From NCBI RefSeq assembly GCF_017311575.1, contig NZ_JAFFQY010000001.1, positions 109,110 to 173,109 on the forward strand: 64,000 nucleotides of DNA. The letters are read 5' to 3'. A program made the position numbers and the translations under genes. The DNA comes from Roseococcus thiosulfatophilus (GTDB lineage Bacteria; Pseudomonadota; Alphaproteobacteria; Acetobacterales; Acetobacteraceae). The notes beneath the pieces were generated by a model, which had not been told where the DNA came from, ran no database searches, and saw only the letters and a program-made list of their open reading frames with translations. Positions 28,820-37,952 of this stretch are shown here, piece by piece (the stretch's first letter is position 1; each line of letters starts with the position of its first letter).

Positions 28820-28832
28820 AAAGAACGTAAGG

Positions 28833-28867
28833 TTGCGGCGCCGGCCGCGAAGTTAATTCTCTTTTTA
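28833..28867 (+). terminator. Putative rho-independent terminator after hppD
   Basis: A seven-pair stem (TTGCGGC with GCCGCGA, loop GCCG, 28833-28850) begins 13 bases after the hppD stop. It is followed by TTAATTCTC and a run of five T at 28862-28866. The T-run is somewhat distant, so efficiency is uncertain. Confidence 0.5.
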
Positions 28868-28880
28868 TTGTGGGGGATGA

Positions 28881-28915
28881 GGTTCCCCGCGCGGCCACGG
28901 CCGCGCGGCCGAACC
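28881..28915 (+). promoter_or_regulatory. Hairpin in the 5' leader of the chemoreceptor gene
   Basis: GGTTC (28881) pairs with GAACC (ending 28915), and inside it GCGCGGC pairs with GCCGCGC around a CACG loop. This very GC-rich structure lies 49-83 bases upstream of the chemoreceptor start. It could act on mRNA stability or translation, or be a second terminator for hppD. There is no T-tract directly after it. Confidence 0.35.
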
Positions 28916-28963
28916 CCCATGGTTCCACCGCGCGGCCAGGGCCCTCCATCAGGGAACCTGCCC

Positions 28964-30667
28964 ATGAATCTTCTGAACCGGCTCGGCAACCCCTCCATCA
29001 GCCGCAAGCTTGGCATTGCCTTCTCCGTCGTCATACTCGCCGCCACCGTCGCGGGCGCGGTGACCTGGTTTCGCCTCGCGGATATCGAATCCGCGACGAA
29101 TTGGAACCGCCACACCTACCGTGTGCTCGCCCAGGCCGATCGCCTGGTGGGTGCCATGGTGGACCAGGAGACGGGGGTGCGCGGGCACTTGCTGAACGGC
29201 GACCGCGCCTTCCTCGAACCCTTCGAGGCGGGGCGGCGGGGCTATGCCGACGCGATGGCCACCCTCCGCCGCCTCACCGCCGACAACCCGGCTCAGCAGG
29301 CGCGGCTCGACGAACTCGACCGCGCGGCGCGCAGCTGGACCGAGGGTCATGCCGGCCGACAGATCGCCCTGATGGCACGTGGGGACGAGGCCTCACGCCG
29401 CGAGGCGCGCCGCATGGAGGAAGAGGGCGCGGGCAAGGCCGCGATGGACGCGGTGCGCGCCAAGGCCGAGGAAATCGCCTCGCTGGAACGCCGGCTGCTG
29501 GATGAGCGCAGCACCGCCGCCACCGCCTCCTTTGGCGAGGCACGCCTCGCCCTGATGCTGGGCACGGGTCTCGCGGCGCTCTTCGCGCTGCTGGCCGGCC
29601 TCTCGCTGGCGCGCGGCATTGCCCGGCCGGTGTCGCAACTGTCCGGCCAGGTGGCTCGCATTGCGGAGGGCGACCTCGCGGTGGAAGTGACCGGCACGGC
29701 CACGCGCGACGAGATCGGCACGCTGGCCCGCGCCGTGGCGGTGCTGAAGGAAAATTCGGCGCGAGCCCGCGCGCTGGAGGCCGAGGCCGAAGCCACGCGC
29801 CTTCGCAGCGAGGAGGAGCGTCGCGCCGCGCAGCGCGCCATGGCGGTCGAGCTGGAGCGCACCGTGGGCGGCGTGAGCACGACGCTGGCCGGCGCCGCGA
29901 CCGAGTTGCAGGCCACGGTGGACAGCCTGGCGGGCCTCGCGAACCGCACCTCCGAGCAGGCCAGCGCCTCGGCCGAGGGCGCCACCCAGGCCAGCACCAA
30001 CGTCCAGGCGGTGGCCACGGCGGCCGAGCAGATGGCCTCCTCCGTCGCGGAGATCACGCGACAGGTGGCCGAGGCGGCCTCGGTGGCACAGCAGGCCTCG
30101 GACGAGGCACGGGCCACGGACGGCACCATGCGCACGCTGGCCGAGGCGGCGAGCCGCATCGGCGAGGTGGTGCGGCTGATCGGGGACATCGCGGGCCAGA
30201 CGAACCTGCTGGCGCTCAATGCCACCATCGAGGCGGCCCGTGCCGGCGAGGCCGGCAAGGGCTTCGCCGTGGTCGCCAGCGAAGTGAAGAGCCTGGCCGG
30301 CCAGACCGCCAAGGCGACCGAGGAGATCGCGCGCCAGATCGCGGAAATGCAGGGCGCGACGGGCCACGCGGTGGAAGCGATCAAGACCATCGGCGTCACC
30401 ATCGAACGCTCCAGCGAGATCGCGGCCGCCATCGCCGCGGCGGTGGAGGAACAAGGCGCGGCCACGCGCGAGATCGCGCGCAATGTGGGCGAGGCCGCGG
30501 CGGGCACGGGCGCGGTGTCCCAGCAGGTCGAGCGGGTGAACGAGGGCATCAGCGAGACGACGGGCGCCCTGCAGGAACTTCGCACGGGTGCCGAGGGCGT
30601 GGCCCGCCAGGGCGAGATGCTCCAGGCCGAGGTTGGTCGGTTGGTGGCGCGCCTGCAAGCGGCGTAG
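28964..30667 (+). CDS. Methyl-accepting chemotaxis protein with CHASE3 sensor
   Basis: This chemoreceptor has 567 residues. A first membrane helix ([21 protein letters not shown], about 14-34) leads into a helical CHASE3-type periplasmic domain with [39 protein letters not shown], its signature. A second helix ([28 protein letters not shown]) precedes HAMP ([42 protein letters not shown]). The cytoplasmic coiled-coil has the conserved tip [48 protein letters not shown] (about 398-445). There is no C-terminal CheR-binding pentapeptide. The ligand is unknown. ATG 28964 begins the family-like part. Confidence 0.95.
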   Translation: MNLLNRLGNPSISRKLGIAFSVVILAATVAGAVTWFRLADIESATNWNRHTYRVLAQADRLVGAMVDQETGVRGHLLNGDRAFLEPFEAGRRGYADAMATLRRLTADNPAQQARLDELDRAARSWTEGHAGRQIALMARGDEASRREARRMEEEGAGKAAMDAVRAKAEEIASLERRLLDERSTAATASFGEARLALMLGTGLAALFALLAGLSLARGIARPVSQLSGQVARIAEGDLAVEVTGTATRDEIGTLARAVAVLKENSARARALEAEAEATRLRSEEERRAAQRAMAVELERTVGGVSTTLAGAATELQATVDSLAGLANRTSEQASASAEGATQASTNVQAVATAAEQMASSVAEITRQVAEAASVAQQASDEARATDGTMRTLAEAASRIGEVVRLIGDIAGQTNLLALNATIEAARAGEAGKGFAVVASEVKSLAGQTAKATEEIARQIAEMQGATGHAVEAIKTIGVTIERSSEIAAAIAAAVEEQGAATREIARNVGEAAAGTGAVSQQVERVNEGISETTGALQELRTGAEGVARQGEMLQAEVGRLVARLQAA

Positions 30668-30672
30668 CGGGG

Positions 30673-31209
30673 TCAGCCGGGCAGGCGCACCGCCTCGCCC
30701 AGCGCCGGCACCAGGGCGAGCCAGCCGCGCACCGGCTGGCCCGCGAGCCGCCCGCGCAAGGCGGCCACCGGCCCGCCATGGGTGACGGCCAGCACGCCCT
30801 CCCGCGGGGGCAGCGCGTCGAACCAGGCCTCGATCCGCGCGGCAAGTTCCATGGTGGTCTCGCCGCCGCCGGGACGGAAGCTGTCGGGGGCTTCGATCAT
30901 GCCCATCATCGCGTCGCCATGGGCGTCATAAATCGCGTCCCAAGACTGGCCTTCCCAGTCGCCAAAGTGGCGCTCGGCGAGGGCGGGGACGATGTCCAGC
31001 GGCAGGCCGAGGCGTCGGGCCAGCAGCCCCCCCAGGAAGCGCGCGCGCCGCAGCGGCGAAGCCTGCACCCGTGTGATGCCCGTGCCCTCCAGCGTCGCGG
31101 CCAGATGGCGCGCCGCCGCCCGGCCCTCGGCCGAAAGCCCCGCATCGCTCGCGCCATAACAGCGCCCGCGCCAATGCGCCGCCACCTCCGTGTGGCGCAG
31201 CATGATCAC
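30673..31209 (-). CDS. cobC: Histidine phosphatase, probable alpha-ribazole-5'-phosphate phosphatase
   Basis: This phosphoglycerate-mutase-like phosphatase has about 178 residues. The catalytic IMLRHTEVA (RHT in place of RHG), SPLRRAR, ERHFGDWEGQSW and VTHGGPVAAL motifs are in order with both catalytic histidines. It would remove phosphate from alpha-ribazole phosphate or adenosylcobalamin phosphate in nucleotide-loop assembly. GTG 31209 overlaps the cobS stop as GTGA; GTG 31212 and ATG 31203 are possible starts. It is the last gene of the cobA-cobB-bluB-cobT-cobS run, which supports the cobalamin role over a general phosphatase. The symbol follows Salmonella usage. Confidence 0.85.
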   Translation of the reverse strand: MIMLRHTEVAAHWRGRCYGASDAGLSAEGRAAARHLAATLEGTGITRVQASPLRRARFLGGLLARRLGLPLDIVPALAERHFGDWEGQSWDAIYDAHGDAMMGMIEAPDSFRPGGGETTMELAARIEAWFDALPPREGVLAVTHGGPVAALRGRLAGQPVRGWLALVPALGEAVRLPG

Positions 31210-31958
31210 CACGCGGCGAAACCCAGCGGCACCAGCACCAGCCCGGCGCAGGCGGCGGCCCCCATGGCATCGCCATTGGCCCCGCCCAGCCGGCGCAGCA
31301 GCAGGGCGCGATACCAGAGGAAGAAGGCGCCAGCGCCCAGCAGGGCCAGTCCCATCCCGGCGGGCGAGAGCCAGGCCCCCACCGCCAGCACCGGCAACGC
31401 CAGCAGCAGGGCCAGGGCAAAGCGCCGCCCGTCCATGGCACCGGCCACGCTGCCACCCAGCCCCGGCAGGGCGGGCACGCGCCAGATCACCGCCAGCATC
31501 AGCAGCCGCGCCACGGCGCCGGCCACCACCAGCACCAGCCCGGCGCGCCAGGGGTCGTCCTGCGCCACCAGGGCCGCCACGCGCAGCGCCACGGCGAAAA
31601 CCAGCGCCAGCGCCCCGAAGGCGCCGATGGCGCTGTCCTTCATGATGCGGAGCACCTCCTCGGGCGTGCGGCCACCGCCCAGCCCGTCGCAGAGATCGGC
31701 CAGCGCGTCCTCGTGCAGGCCGCGCCCCAGCCAGGCGTCGAAAGCCAGCGCCAGCAGCACCGCGAGATAGAGCGGAAAGACCTGCGCCGCGCCCAGCAGC
31801 ACCAGCGCGGTCAGGCCCGCCAACAGCGCGCCCGCCAGCGGGAAGAACATCAGCGCGCGCGGGAGGTCGCGGCCAAAGCGGGCCATGTCCTCGCCCGGCA
31901 GGGAGAGGCGGCTCAGGAAGCGCAGCGCCAGCGCCGCGGGCTGCACCCAGTCGCGCAT
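31206..31958 (-). CDS. cobS: Adenosylcobinamide-GDP ribazoletransferase
   Basis: This polytopic inner-membrane enzyme has 250 residues and joins adenosylcobinamide-GDP to alpha-ribazole (phosphate), the last assembly step of the lower ligand. The core motif HEDALADLCDGLGGGRTPEEVLRIMKDSAIGAFGALAL (about 77-115) is diagnostic: acidic metal-binding residues, DGLGGG and the IMKDS segment. N-terminal FLSRLSLPGEDMARFGRDLPRALMFFPLAGALLAGL is also typical. About six hydrophobic helices follow. The gene overlaps cobT by one base and cobC by four. In Pseudomonas denitrificans naming it is CobV; it is not the CobS subunit of cobaltochelatase. Confidence 0.96.
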   Translation of the reverse strand: MRDWVQPAALALRFLSRLSLPGEDMARFGRDLPRALMFFPLAGALLAGLTALVLLGAAQVFPLYLAVLLALAFDAWLGRGLHEDALADLCDGLGGGRTPEEVLRIMKDSAIGAFGALALVFAVALRVAALVAQDDPWRAGLVLVVAGAVARLLMLAVIWRVPALPGLGGSVAGAMDGRRFALALLLALPVLAVGAWLSPAGMGLALLGAGAFFLWYRALLLRRLGGANGDAMGAAACAGLVLVPLGFAAW

Positions 31959-32956
31959 CAGCCGCCCGTGACTTCCGCCAGCGTCGCCACCTCGGTCAGC
32001 AGCGCCGCGGCGGCGTCCAGCAGCGGCAGCAGCAGGGCGGCCCCGCTGCCCTCGCCCAGGCGCAACTCCCAGTCGAGGAAGGGTTCGAGGCCCAGCGTTG
32101 CCAACATGCGCGCATGGCCGGGCTCGGCGCCGACATGCGCGGCGATGGCGCCCTCCAGTGCGCCGGGCGCGAGGCGCTGCGCCACCAGGGCGGCCGCGCC
32201 CACGATCAGCCCGTCCAGCACCACGGTCAGGCGCCGCCGGCTGCCCTCCGTGATGCAGCCCGCGAGTGCCGCGATCTCATAACCGCACAGCCCGGCAATG
32301 GCGGCGCGGAGGTCATGTTCGGCCCGCGCCCGCACCACGGCGGCGGCGACCACGGCGCGCTTGCGGGACAGGCTTTCCGGGCTGGCGCCCGCGCCGGGGC
32401 CGACCATGGCCTCCGGCGCCTCTCCCGTCAGCAGCGCGCCCAGGGCGGCGGCGGCGGTGGTGTTGCCGATGCCCATCTCGCCCAACGCCAGCACGGCGAT
32501 GTCCTGCGCGGCGGCCTGCTCCGCCACCCGCGCGCCGAGCGCCCAGGCGGCGTCGAATTCGGCCACCGACATGGCGGGCCCATGCGCCAGGCTCGCCGTC
32601 CCGCGCCCCACCCGCGCGTCCAGGAAGCCCGGCCCCGGCGCGATGCCCTCGGCGAGCGAGCCCGCATCCACCAGCAGGAACTCCGCGCCGGCGGCGCGGG
32701 CCAGCGCGCTGGCCGAGGAACGGCCCTCGCGCATCAGCCGCATCATCGCGCCCGTGACGGTGGAGGGCCAGAGCCCGACCCCATCGGCCACCACGCCATG
32801 ATCACCCGCGAAGATGACCAGGCGACGCGGGCGCGTGCGGGGGTCGAGCCGCCCCTGCGTTGCCGCGAGGCGCAGCGCCAGGCGCTCCAGCTTGCCCAGG
32901 CTGCCGGGCGGCTTGGCGAGCGCGTCCAGGCGGGCCTGGGCTTCGGGGAAGGACAT
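31958..32956 (-). CDS. cobT: Nicotinate-nucleotide--dimethylbenzimidazole phosphoribosyltransferase
   Basis: This protein has 332 residues and activates 5,6-dimethylbenzimidazole to alpha-ribazole-5'-phosphate. Visible motifs include KPPGSLGKLERLALRLA at the N-terminus, ALGEMGIGNTTAAAALGALLTGE in the middle, GAGASPESLSRKRAVV, and LDWELRLGEGSGAALLLPLLDAAAALL near the end, which contains the catalytic glutamate (GEGSGA). Length is close to the usual 340-360. It overlaps bluB (one base), whose product is its substrate, and cobS (one base). In Pseudomonas denitrificans naming this is CobU. Confidence 0.96.
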   Translation of the reverse strand: MSFPEAQARLDALAKPPGSLGKLERLALRLAATQGRLDPRTRPRRLVIFAGDHGVVADGVGLWPSTVTGAMMRLMREGRSSASALARAAGAEFLLVDAGSLAEGIAPGPGFLDARVGRGTASLAHGPAMSVAEFDAAWALGARVAEQAAAQDIAVLALGEMGIGNTTAAAALGALLTGEAPEAMVGPGAGASPESLSRKRAVVAAAVVRARAEHDLRAAIAGLCGYEIAALAGCITEGSRRRLTVVLDGLIVGAAALVAQRLAPGALEGAIAAHVGAEPGHARMLATLGLEPFLDWELRLGEGSGAALLLPLLDAAAALLTEVATLAEVTGG

Positions 32957-33597
32957 CAGCGCGTCTCCAGCACGGCGGCGAGGCCCTGGCGCTGCTCCCA
33001 GCCCGCCACGGCCAGCTCGGGCTCCTCGCCCGCCGCCTCGGGCCAGCCCAGCACCAGGTAGGCCACAAGCTCGGCGCCCGACGGCACGTCCAGGATGGCC
33101 TCGGCCACCGCCGGCCGCAGGATGGAAATCCAGCCCAGGCCCAGCCCCTCCACCCGCGCCGCCAGCCAGAGGGTGTGGATGGCGCAGACCACCGAATCGC
33201 GCAGCGTCGCCGGCTGGGTCTGGCGGCCGAGACCGTGGCCCGCCACGGGGTCGCGCGCGGCACAGACAGCCAGATGGATGGGAGCCTCGCGCAGCCCCTC
33301 CAGCTTCAGCGCGGCATAGCGGGACGCCTGCTCGCCGGCATAGATCCGTGCGGCCTCGGCGTTGCTGGCCTCGAACTCGCGACGGATGGCGGCGCGACGG
33401 TCAGGGCTTTCCACCAGCAGGAAACGCCAGGGCTGGGACAGGCCCACCGAGGGGGCCAGGGTCGCCATCTCCAGCAGCCGCGTGACCAGGGCGGGCGGCA
33501 CGGGGTCGGGCCGGAAGCGCCGCACGTCGCGCCGCCAGCGCAGCAGTTCCGCGAAGCCGTCCCGGAAGGCGGGGGTCTCGAAGGCGCGCGTCAGCAT
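32956..33597 (-). CDS. bluB: 5,6-dimethylbenzimidazole synthase (BluB)
   Basis: This FMN-dependent nitroreductase-fold enzyme has 213 residues and fragments reduced FMN with O2 to make the lower ligand base. WRRDVRRFRPDPVP gives the FMN phosphate site, TLAPSVGLSQPWRFLLVESP the BluB-specific loop, and CAARDPVAGHGLGRQTQP and HTLWLAARVEGLGLGWISIL the rest of the fold. Its place between cobB and cobT, with overlaps on both sides, confirms the cobalamin role over a generic nitroreductase. The oxygen need fits the aerobic pathway seen here. Confidence 0.95.
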   Translation of the reverse strand: MLTRAFETPAFRDGFAELLRWRRDVRRFRPDPVPPALVTRLLEMATLAPSVGLSQPWRFLLVESPDRRAAIRREFEASNAEAARIYAGEQASRYAALKLEGLREAPIHLAVCAARDPVAGHGLGRQTQPATLRDSVVCAIHTLWLAARVEGLGLGWISILRPAVAEAILDVPSGAELVAYLVLGWPEAAGEEPELAVAGWEQRQGLAAVLETR

Positions 33598-34907
33598 GGG
33601 GGCGCCTCCTCCGCGATCATGTGGAAGAAGCTGCCCGAGACGTGGCCGCGCCGCCCGCCGGCCGGGCCGAGGTCGCGGCCCTCGCCATCCTGGAGCGTGG
33701 CGAAAGGGGCGTCGGTGCCGGGGTTGGCCTCGGTCGCGTAGTGGAATTCATGGCCGCGCAGATGCTGCCCGGCCGCGCCCAGCGCCCCATCCGCCAGCAG
33801 CCGCGCGCGCCGGTAGCCCAGGTGGAGCTTCCGCGTGGCAAAGCTGGTGGCGTGGCCGAGCAGCCCTGTCATGGCATGGGTGGTGCCGGCCGCGTCGGTC
33901 AGCGCCTGGCCGAGCACCATGTAGCCGCCGCACTCGCCATGCACCGGCCGCGTCGCGGCGAAAGCGGCGAGGCCCGCGCGGAAACGGGCGGCGGCGGCCA
34001 GCCGGCCGGCATGCAGTTCCGGGTAGCCGCCGGGCAGCCAGCAGGCATCGCAATCGGCGGGCGGCGCCTCGTCCGCCAGGGGCGAAAAAGGAAAAACCTC
34101 CGCCCCCGCCGCGCGCCACCCCGCCAGCACATGCCCATAGACGAAAGTGAAGGCTGCATCCCGCGCGAGCGCGATGCGCTGGCCGGGCGGGCGTAGCGCC
34201 ACAGCCCGGCCGGGGTGCAGCCGCACCGGCTGCGCGGCGGCCAGGATGCCGTCCAGGTCGAGATGCGCCTCGGCCATGGCGGCCAGCCGCGACAGCGCCT
34301 CGGCCAGGGCCGGGTGTTCCTCGGCCTGGACGAGGCCCAGATGGCGCTCCGGCAAACCGGGCGGCGCGTCCTTGGGAATGCCCCCCAGCACGGGAATGCC
34401 GAGCGGCGCCATCGCCTCCTCCACCAGGCGCCGGTGGCGCGGGCTACCCAGGCGGTTCAGCACCACGCCCGCGATCCGCACGGCGGGGTCATGGGTGGCG
34501 AAGCCGCGCAGCAGGGCGGCAGCGGTCTGCGCCTGCCCGCCCACATCCAGCACCAGCAGCACGGGCAGCCCGTGCCGCGCGCAGAGGTCGGCGGCGGAAC
34601 CGCGCTGTCCCTCCGGCCCCGGGATGCCGTCGAACAGGCCCATGGCGCCCTCGGCCAGCAGCAGGTCGGCGCCTTGGGCGGCCTCGGCCAGCAGGGCATC
34701 GCGCAGCGCCTCCGGCATGGCCCAGCTGTCGAGGTTCATCCCCGGACGGCCGGTGGCGGCGGCGTGGAAGCCCGTGTCGATGTAGTCCGGCCCGATCTTG
34801 GCCGCGCGCACTGCCACGCCCCGCGCGGCCAGGGCCGCCAGCAGCCCCAGCGTCACCGTGGTCTTGCCCGCGCCGGAGCGCGGGGCGGCGATGACCAGGC
34901 CGCGCAT
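33591..34907 (-). CDS. cobB: Cobyrinate a,c-diamide synthase
   Basis: This protein has 438 residues in two parts. The ATP-binding N-terminal domain starts RGLVIAAPRSGAGKTTVTLGLLAALAARG (P-loop) and has GPDYIDTGFH and LLLAEGAMGLFDG. The C-terminal glutamine amidotransferase domain has PVHGECGGYMVLGQAL with the nucleophilic cysteine and LHLGYRRARL. It amidates the a and c side chains of (hydrogenobyrinic or cobyrinic) acid. In the aerobic pathway the substrate is hydrogenobyrinate, before cobalt insertion by CobN. It follows cobA with no gap and overlaps bluB by seven bases. Also named CbiA. Confidence 0.95.
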   Translation of the reverse strand: MRGLVIAAPRSGAGKTTVTLGLLAALAARGVAVRAAKIGPDYIDTGFHAAATGRPGMNLDSWAMPEALRDALLAEAAQGADLLLAEGAMGLFDGIPGPEGQRGSAADLCARHGLPVLLVLDVGGQAQTAAALLRGFATHDPAVRIAGVVLNRLGSPRHRRLVEEAMAPLGIPVLGGIPKDAPPGLPERHLGLVQAEEHPALAEALSRLAAMAEAHLDLDGILAAAQPVRLHPGRAVALRPPGQRIALARDAAFTFVYGHVLAGWRAAGAEVFPFSPLADEAPPADCDACWLPGGYPELHAGRLAAAARFRAGLAAFAATRPVHGECGGYMVLGQALTDAAGTTHAMTGLLGHATSFATRKLHLGYRRARLLADGALGAAGQHLRGHEFHYATEANPGTDAPFATLQDGEGRDLGPAGGRRGHVSGSFFHMIAEEAPPC

Positions 34908-35696
34908 TCAGGCGAGCAACCTGCCGGCATGCGCCAGCAGGCGCTCGCGCACCGCCACGATGGCGCCGATGCCGATGATGGCGGGCGAGGGAATGTCCAT
35001 CTCCGCCAGCGCATCCAGCCGCGTGACGATCACGGACTGGTCGGGCGTGGTCGCGCCCACCACCACGGCGGCGGGCGTGGCGGGCGGCAGTCCGCCCTCC
35101 AGCAGCGCCGCCACGATGGCGGGCAGCGTGCGGGTGGCCATGTAGAGCAGGATGGGCTGGCCCGTGCGCGCCAGCGCCGCCCAGTCCGGCGCCTGGGAGG
35201 TGTCGGCCGCGTGGCCGGTGGCGAGGATGATGGCCTGGTTGGTCTCGCGCATCGTGGCCGGGATGCTGGCCGCCGTCATGGCGGCGAGGCCCGAGGTCAG
35301 GCCCGGCAGCACGCGGAAGGGGATGCCGGCCTCGGCCAGCGCCACCGCCTCCTCGCCGCCCCGGCCGAAGACGAAGGGGTCGCCGCCCTTGAGGCGCAGC
35401 ACGCGGCGGCCGGCGCGGGCCTCGGCCACCAGCATGGACGTGATCTCGGCTTGGCGGGCCGAGGGGCGGCCGCCGCGCTTGCCCACGAAGACGAGATCGG
35501 CGCCGGGGCGGGCGAGCGCCAGCACCTCGGGCTCGATCAGCGCGTCATGGATGATGACATCGGCCTGGCCCAGCGCGCCCAGCACCTCCAGCGTCAGCAG
35601 GTTCGGGTCGCCGGGGCCGGCGCCGGCCAGCCAGACCTCGCCCGGCGCCATGACGGGGCCGCGGGCGAGCAGCGCGGCAAGGGCGTCGGCGCTCAC
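34908..35696 (-). CDS. cobA: Uroporphyrinogen-III C-methyltransferase
   Basis: This single-domain SUMT has about 262 residues and makes precorrin-2, the entry to the corrin branch. VWLAGAGPGDPNLLTLEVLGALGQADVIIHDALIEPEVL is the SAM-binding loop, followed by VFVGKRGGRPSARQAEITSMLV, VLRLKGGDPFVFGRGGEEAVAL and PFRVLPGLTSGLAAMTAASIP, all standard. GTG 35696 opens the frame with a weak ribosome-binding site; an ATG at 35651 just before the conserved part is possible. Only 44 bp separate it from the divergent cbiD. It is the first gene of the lower-ligand operon. Confidence 0.95.
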   Translation of the reverse strand: MSADALAALLARGPVMAPGEVWLAGAGPGDPNLLTLEVLGALGQADVIIHDALIEPEVLALARPGADLVFVGKRGGRPSARQAEITSMLVAEARAGRRVLRLKGGDPFVFGRGGEEAVALAEAGIPFRVLPGLTSGLAAMTAASIPATMRETNQAIILATGHAADTSQAPDWAALARTGQPILLYMATRTLPAIVAALLEGGLPPATPAAVVVGATTPDQSVIVTRLDALAEMDIPSPAIIGIGAIVAVRERLLAHAGRLLA

Positions 35697-35740
35697 GGCG
35701 GGCCTATCGCGGGGCAGGGCGCCGCGCTACCGAAGCCGCC

Positions 35741-36841
35741 ATGGATGAGGGCAAGACGCTGCGCCGCGGCTGGACCACGGGCGCCTGTGCCACGGCCGCG
35801 GCCAAGGCCGCCTATGCCGCGCTGCTGCATGGCGAATTCCCCGACCCCGTGACCATCCGCCTGCCCGGCGGCGAGACCCCCGCCTTCGCCTTGGCCCGCG
35901 CCGAGCGCGTGGAGGGCGGCGCGCTGGCCGCCGTGGTGAAGGATGCGGGGGATGACCCCGACGTGACCCATGGCGCGCTGATCCTGGTGACGGTGCGGCC
36001 ATTGGCGCAGGGCGCGGGGCTGCGCTTCAAGGCGGGCCCCGGCGTGGGCACCATCACCCGCCCTGGCCTGCCGCTGCCGCCCGGGGAGCCCGCCATCAAC
36101 CCGGGCCCCCGCGCCATGATCCGCGCGGCGCTGGAGGAGGTCTCGCCCGACCCTGACGCCGAGGTGGAAATCTCCATCGCCGATGGCGAGAGGCTGGCCG
36201 AACGCACGCTGAACGGAAGGCTCGGCATCCTGGGCGGGCTGTCGGTGCTGGGCACCACGGGCATCGTCATCCCTTATTCCTGCGCTGCCTGGATCGATTC
36301 CATCCATCGCGGCGTGGATGTGGCCCGGGCCATGGGCATCGGGCATGTGGCGGGCAGCACGGGCAGCGCGTCGGAGGCGGCGGTGCAGAAGCTGCACGGC
36401 CTGCCGGATGTGGCGCTGATCGAGATGGGCGATTTCGTGGGCGGCATGCTGAAATACCTCCGCCGCCACCCCATCCCGCGCGTCACCGTGGCGGGCGGGG
36501 TCGCCAAGATGACCAAGCTGGCGCAAGGGCGGCTCGACCTGCATTCCAAGCGGGGCGAGGCGGATCTGGCCGCACTCGGCGCTCTGCTGCCCGGTGCGGA
36601 CCTGGCCGCGCGCATCGCCGCCGCGAACACCGTGGCCGAGGCCTTCCAGATCGCGGAGCAAGCCGGCCAGCCGCTGGGCGACGCCATCGCCGCCCGCGCC
36701 TGGGCGGTGGCCGCGGAGGCGTTGCATCCCGCGCCGACTGAGCTGGAAATCGTGGTCTTCGACCGCACCGGCCGGATGGTGGGGCGGGCGGATTTCGCGA
36801 CAGTGGCTCACAGCCCCTCCCTGCCCCTGAAGCGGCGCTGA
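35741..36841 (+). CDS. cbiD: Cobalt-precorrin-5B C1-methyltransferase (CbiD)
   Basis: This protein has 366 residues. [39 protein letters not shown] is the CbiD N-terminal signature, and [34 protein letters not shown], and [24 protein letters not shown] follow in family order. CbiD methylates C1 in the cobalt-early pathway. Here it stands with the oxygen-using CobG and CobN, and no CobF (the C1-methylase of the classical aerobic route) is seen, so CbiD probably fills that role. Its last 34 bases overlap cobM on the other strand. It is divergent from cobA. Confidence 0.96.
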   Translation: MDEGKTLRRGWTTGACATAAAKAAYAALLHGEFPDPVTIRLPGGETPAFALARAERVEGGALAAVVKDAGDDPDVTHGALILVTVRPLAQGAGLRFKAGPGVGTITRPGLPLPPGEPAINPGPRAMIRAALEEVSPDPDAEVEISIADGERLAERTLNGRLGILGGLSVLGTTGIVIPYSCAAWIDSIHRGVDVARAMGIGHVAGSTGSASEAAVQKLHGLPDVALIEMGDFVGGMLKYLRRHPIPRVTVAGGVAKMTKLAQGRLDLHSKRGEADLAALGALLPGADLAARIAAANTVAEAFQIAEQAGQPLGDAIAARAWAVAAEALHPAPTELEIVVFDRTGRMVGRADFATVAHSPSLPLKRR

Positions 36842-37572
36842 TAGTCAGGCGCGTAGAGGGCGCTCTCGCGAAAATCCTCGGGCGCGAGCGCCGGCCCCAC
36901 CAGGATCAGCGCGGTGCGCTCCACCCCCGCCGCCGCGACCTGGGGCGCGATGTCCGCGAGGGTTCCGCGAAACACCTGCTCATCAGGCCAGGAGGCACGG
37001 ACCACCACGGCGGCGGGGCAATCCGCGCCATAGAAGGGCAGCAACTCCTCCACGATACGCGCCAGTTGCGGCACGGCCAGATGGATGGCGAGCGTGGCCC
37101 CGGTGGCCGCGAAGGCGGCGAGCTTCTCGCCCTCCGGCATGGGCGAGGCCCGGCCCGGCATCCGCGTCAGCACCACCGATTGCGCCAGCGCCGGCACCGT
37201 CAGCTCCCGCCCCAATACCGCCGCGGCGGCGGCGAAGGCCGGCACGCCGGGGGTGAGGCTGACGGGAATGCCCCGCGCCTCCAGCCGCCGCTTCTGCTCG
37301 GCGATGGCGGAATAGATCGAGAGGTCCCCGGAATGCAGCCGCGCCACGTCCTGCCCCGCTTCGTGGGCGGTCACGCATTCAGCCTCGATCTCGTCGAGGC
37401 TGAGGGGCGCCGTGTCCACCAGCCGCGCATCGGGCGGGCAATGGACCAGCATCTCGCGCGGGATGATCGAGCCCGCGTAGAGGCAGACGGGGCAAGTGGC
37501 CAGGATGTCGCGCCCACGCAGCGTCAGCAGGTCGGCGGCCCCAGGGCCGGCGCCGATGAAGTGGACGGTCAT
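36808..37572 (-). CDS. cobM: Precorrin-4 C11-methyltransferase
   Basis: This SAM-dependent tetrapyrrole methylase has 254 residues. [40 protein letters not shown] is the CobM/CbiF N-terminus, with [35 protein letters not shown], and [22 protein letters not shown] (the GRAS/MPE motif specific for C11-methylases). It methylates C11 of precorrin-4. The ATG overlaps the cobE stop (ATGA), and the 3' end overlaps cbiD on the opposite strand. Confidence 0.96.
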   Translation of the reverse strand: MTVHFIGAGPGAADLLTLRGRDILATCPVCLYAGSIIPREMLVHCPPDARLVDTAPLSLDEIEAECVTAHEAGQDVARLHSGDLSIYSAIAEQKRRLEARGIPVSLTPGVPAFAAAAAVLGRELTVPALAQSVVLTRMPGRASPMPEGEKLAAFAATGATLAIHLAVPQLARIVEELLPFYGADCPAAVVVRASWPDEQVFRGTLADIAPQVAAAGVERTALILVGPALAPEDFRESALYAPDYQRRFRGREGL

Positions 37573-37952
37573 GGCCGGGCCTCCGCCAAGGCGCAGGTGG
37601 CGGCGCGGCCGGCGGCGACGCGGGGGCCGAGCAGCCGGGCCCCCTCCCCCGCCCCGGCCAGCGCCGCCGCCTCGGCCAAGGAGGGCAGGCCTGTCGCGTC
37701 CAGCGCGCGGGCCGATCGGGTCAGGCAGCGGGGCGCGGCGGCGTGCAGCGCGGCCTCGGGCAGGGCGCGCAGTTCCAGGCCGAGGGTCGCGGCCGCCTCC
37801 CGCAGCCCGGCTTCTCCTGCCTTGGCCACACTGGTGGCGAGCGCGGCCAGCGCCGCGCGCTCCCGCCCCGCCACGGCCAGGGCGGCCGCGATGGCGGCCA
37901 GCACATCCTCTGCCGCCGCCCCACGCCGGCAGCCAAGCCCCGCCACCATCAT
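37569..37952 (-). CDS. cobE: Cobalamin biosynthesis protein CobE (CbiG C-terminal-like)
   Basis: This small domain has about 127 residues and matches CobE and the C-terminal part of Cbi[51 protein letters not shown] and a closing [14 protein letters not shown] 37952 overlaps the cobL stop (ATGA) and fits the family start; an upstream ATG (37970) is less likely. CobE is essential in the aerobic pathway but its chemical role is not settled; in CbiG the domain helps open the ring lactone. It lies between cobL and cobM, with overlaps on both sides. Confidence 0.9.
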   Translation of the reverse strand: MMVAGLGCRRGAAAEDVLAAIAAALAVAGRERAALAALATSVAKAGEAGLREAAATLGLELRALPEAALHAAAPRCLTRSARALDATGLPSLAEAAALAGAGEGARLLGPRVAAGRAATCALAEARP

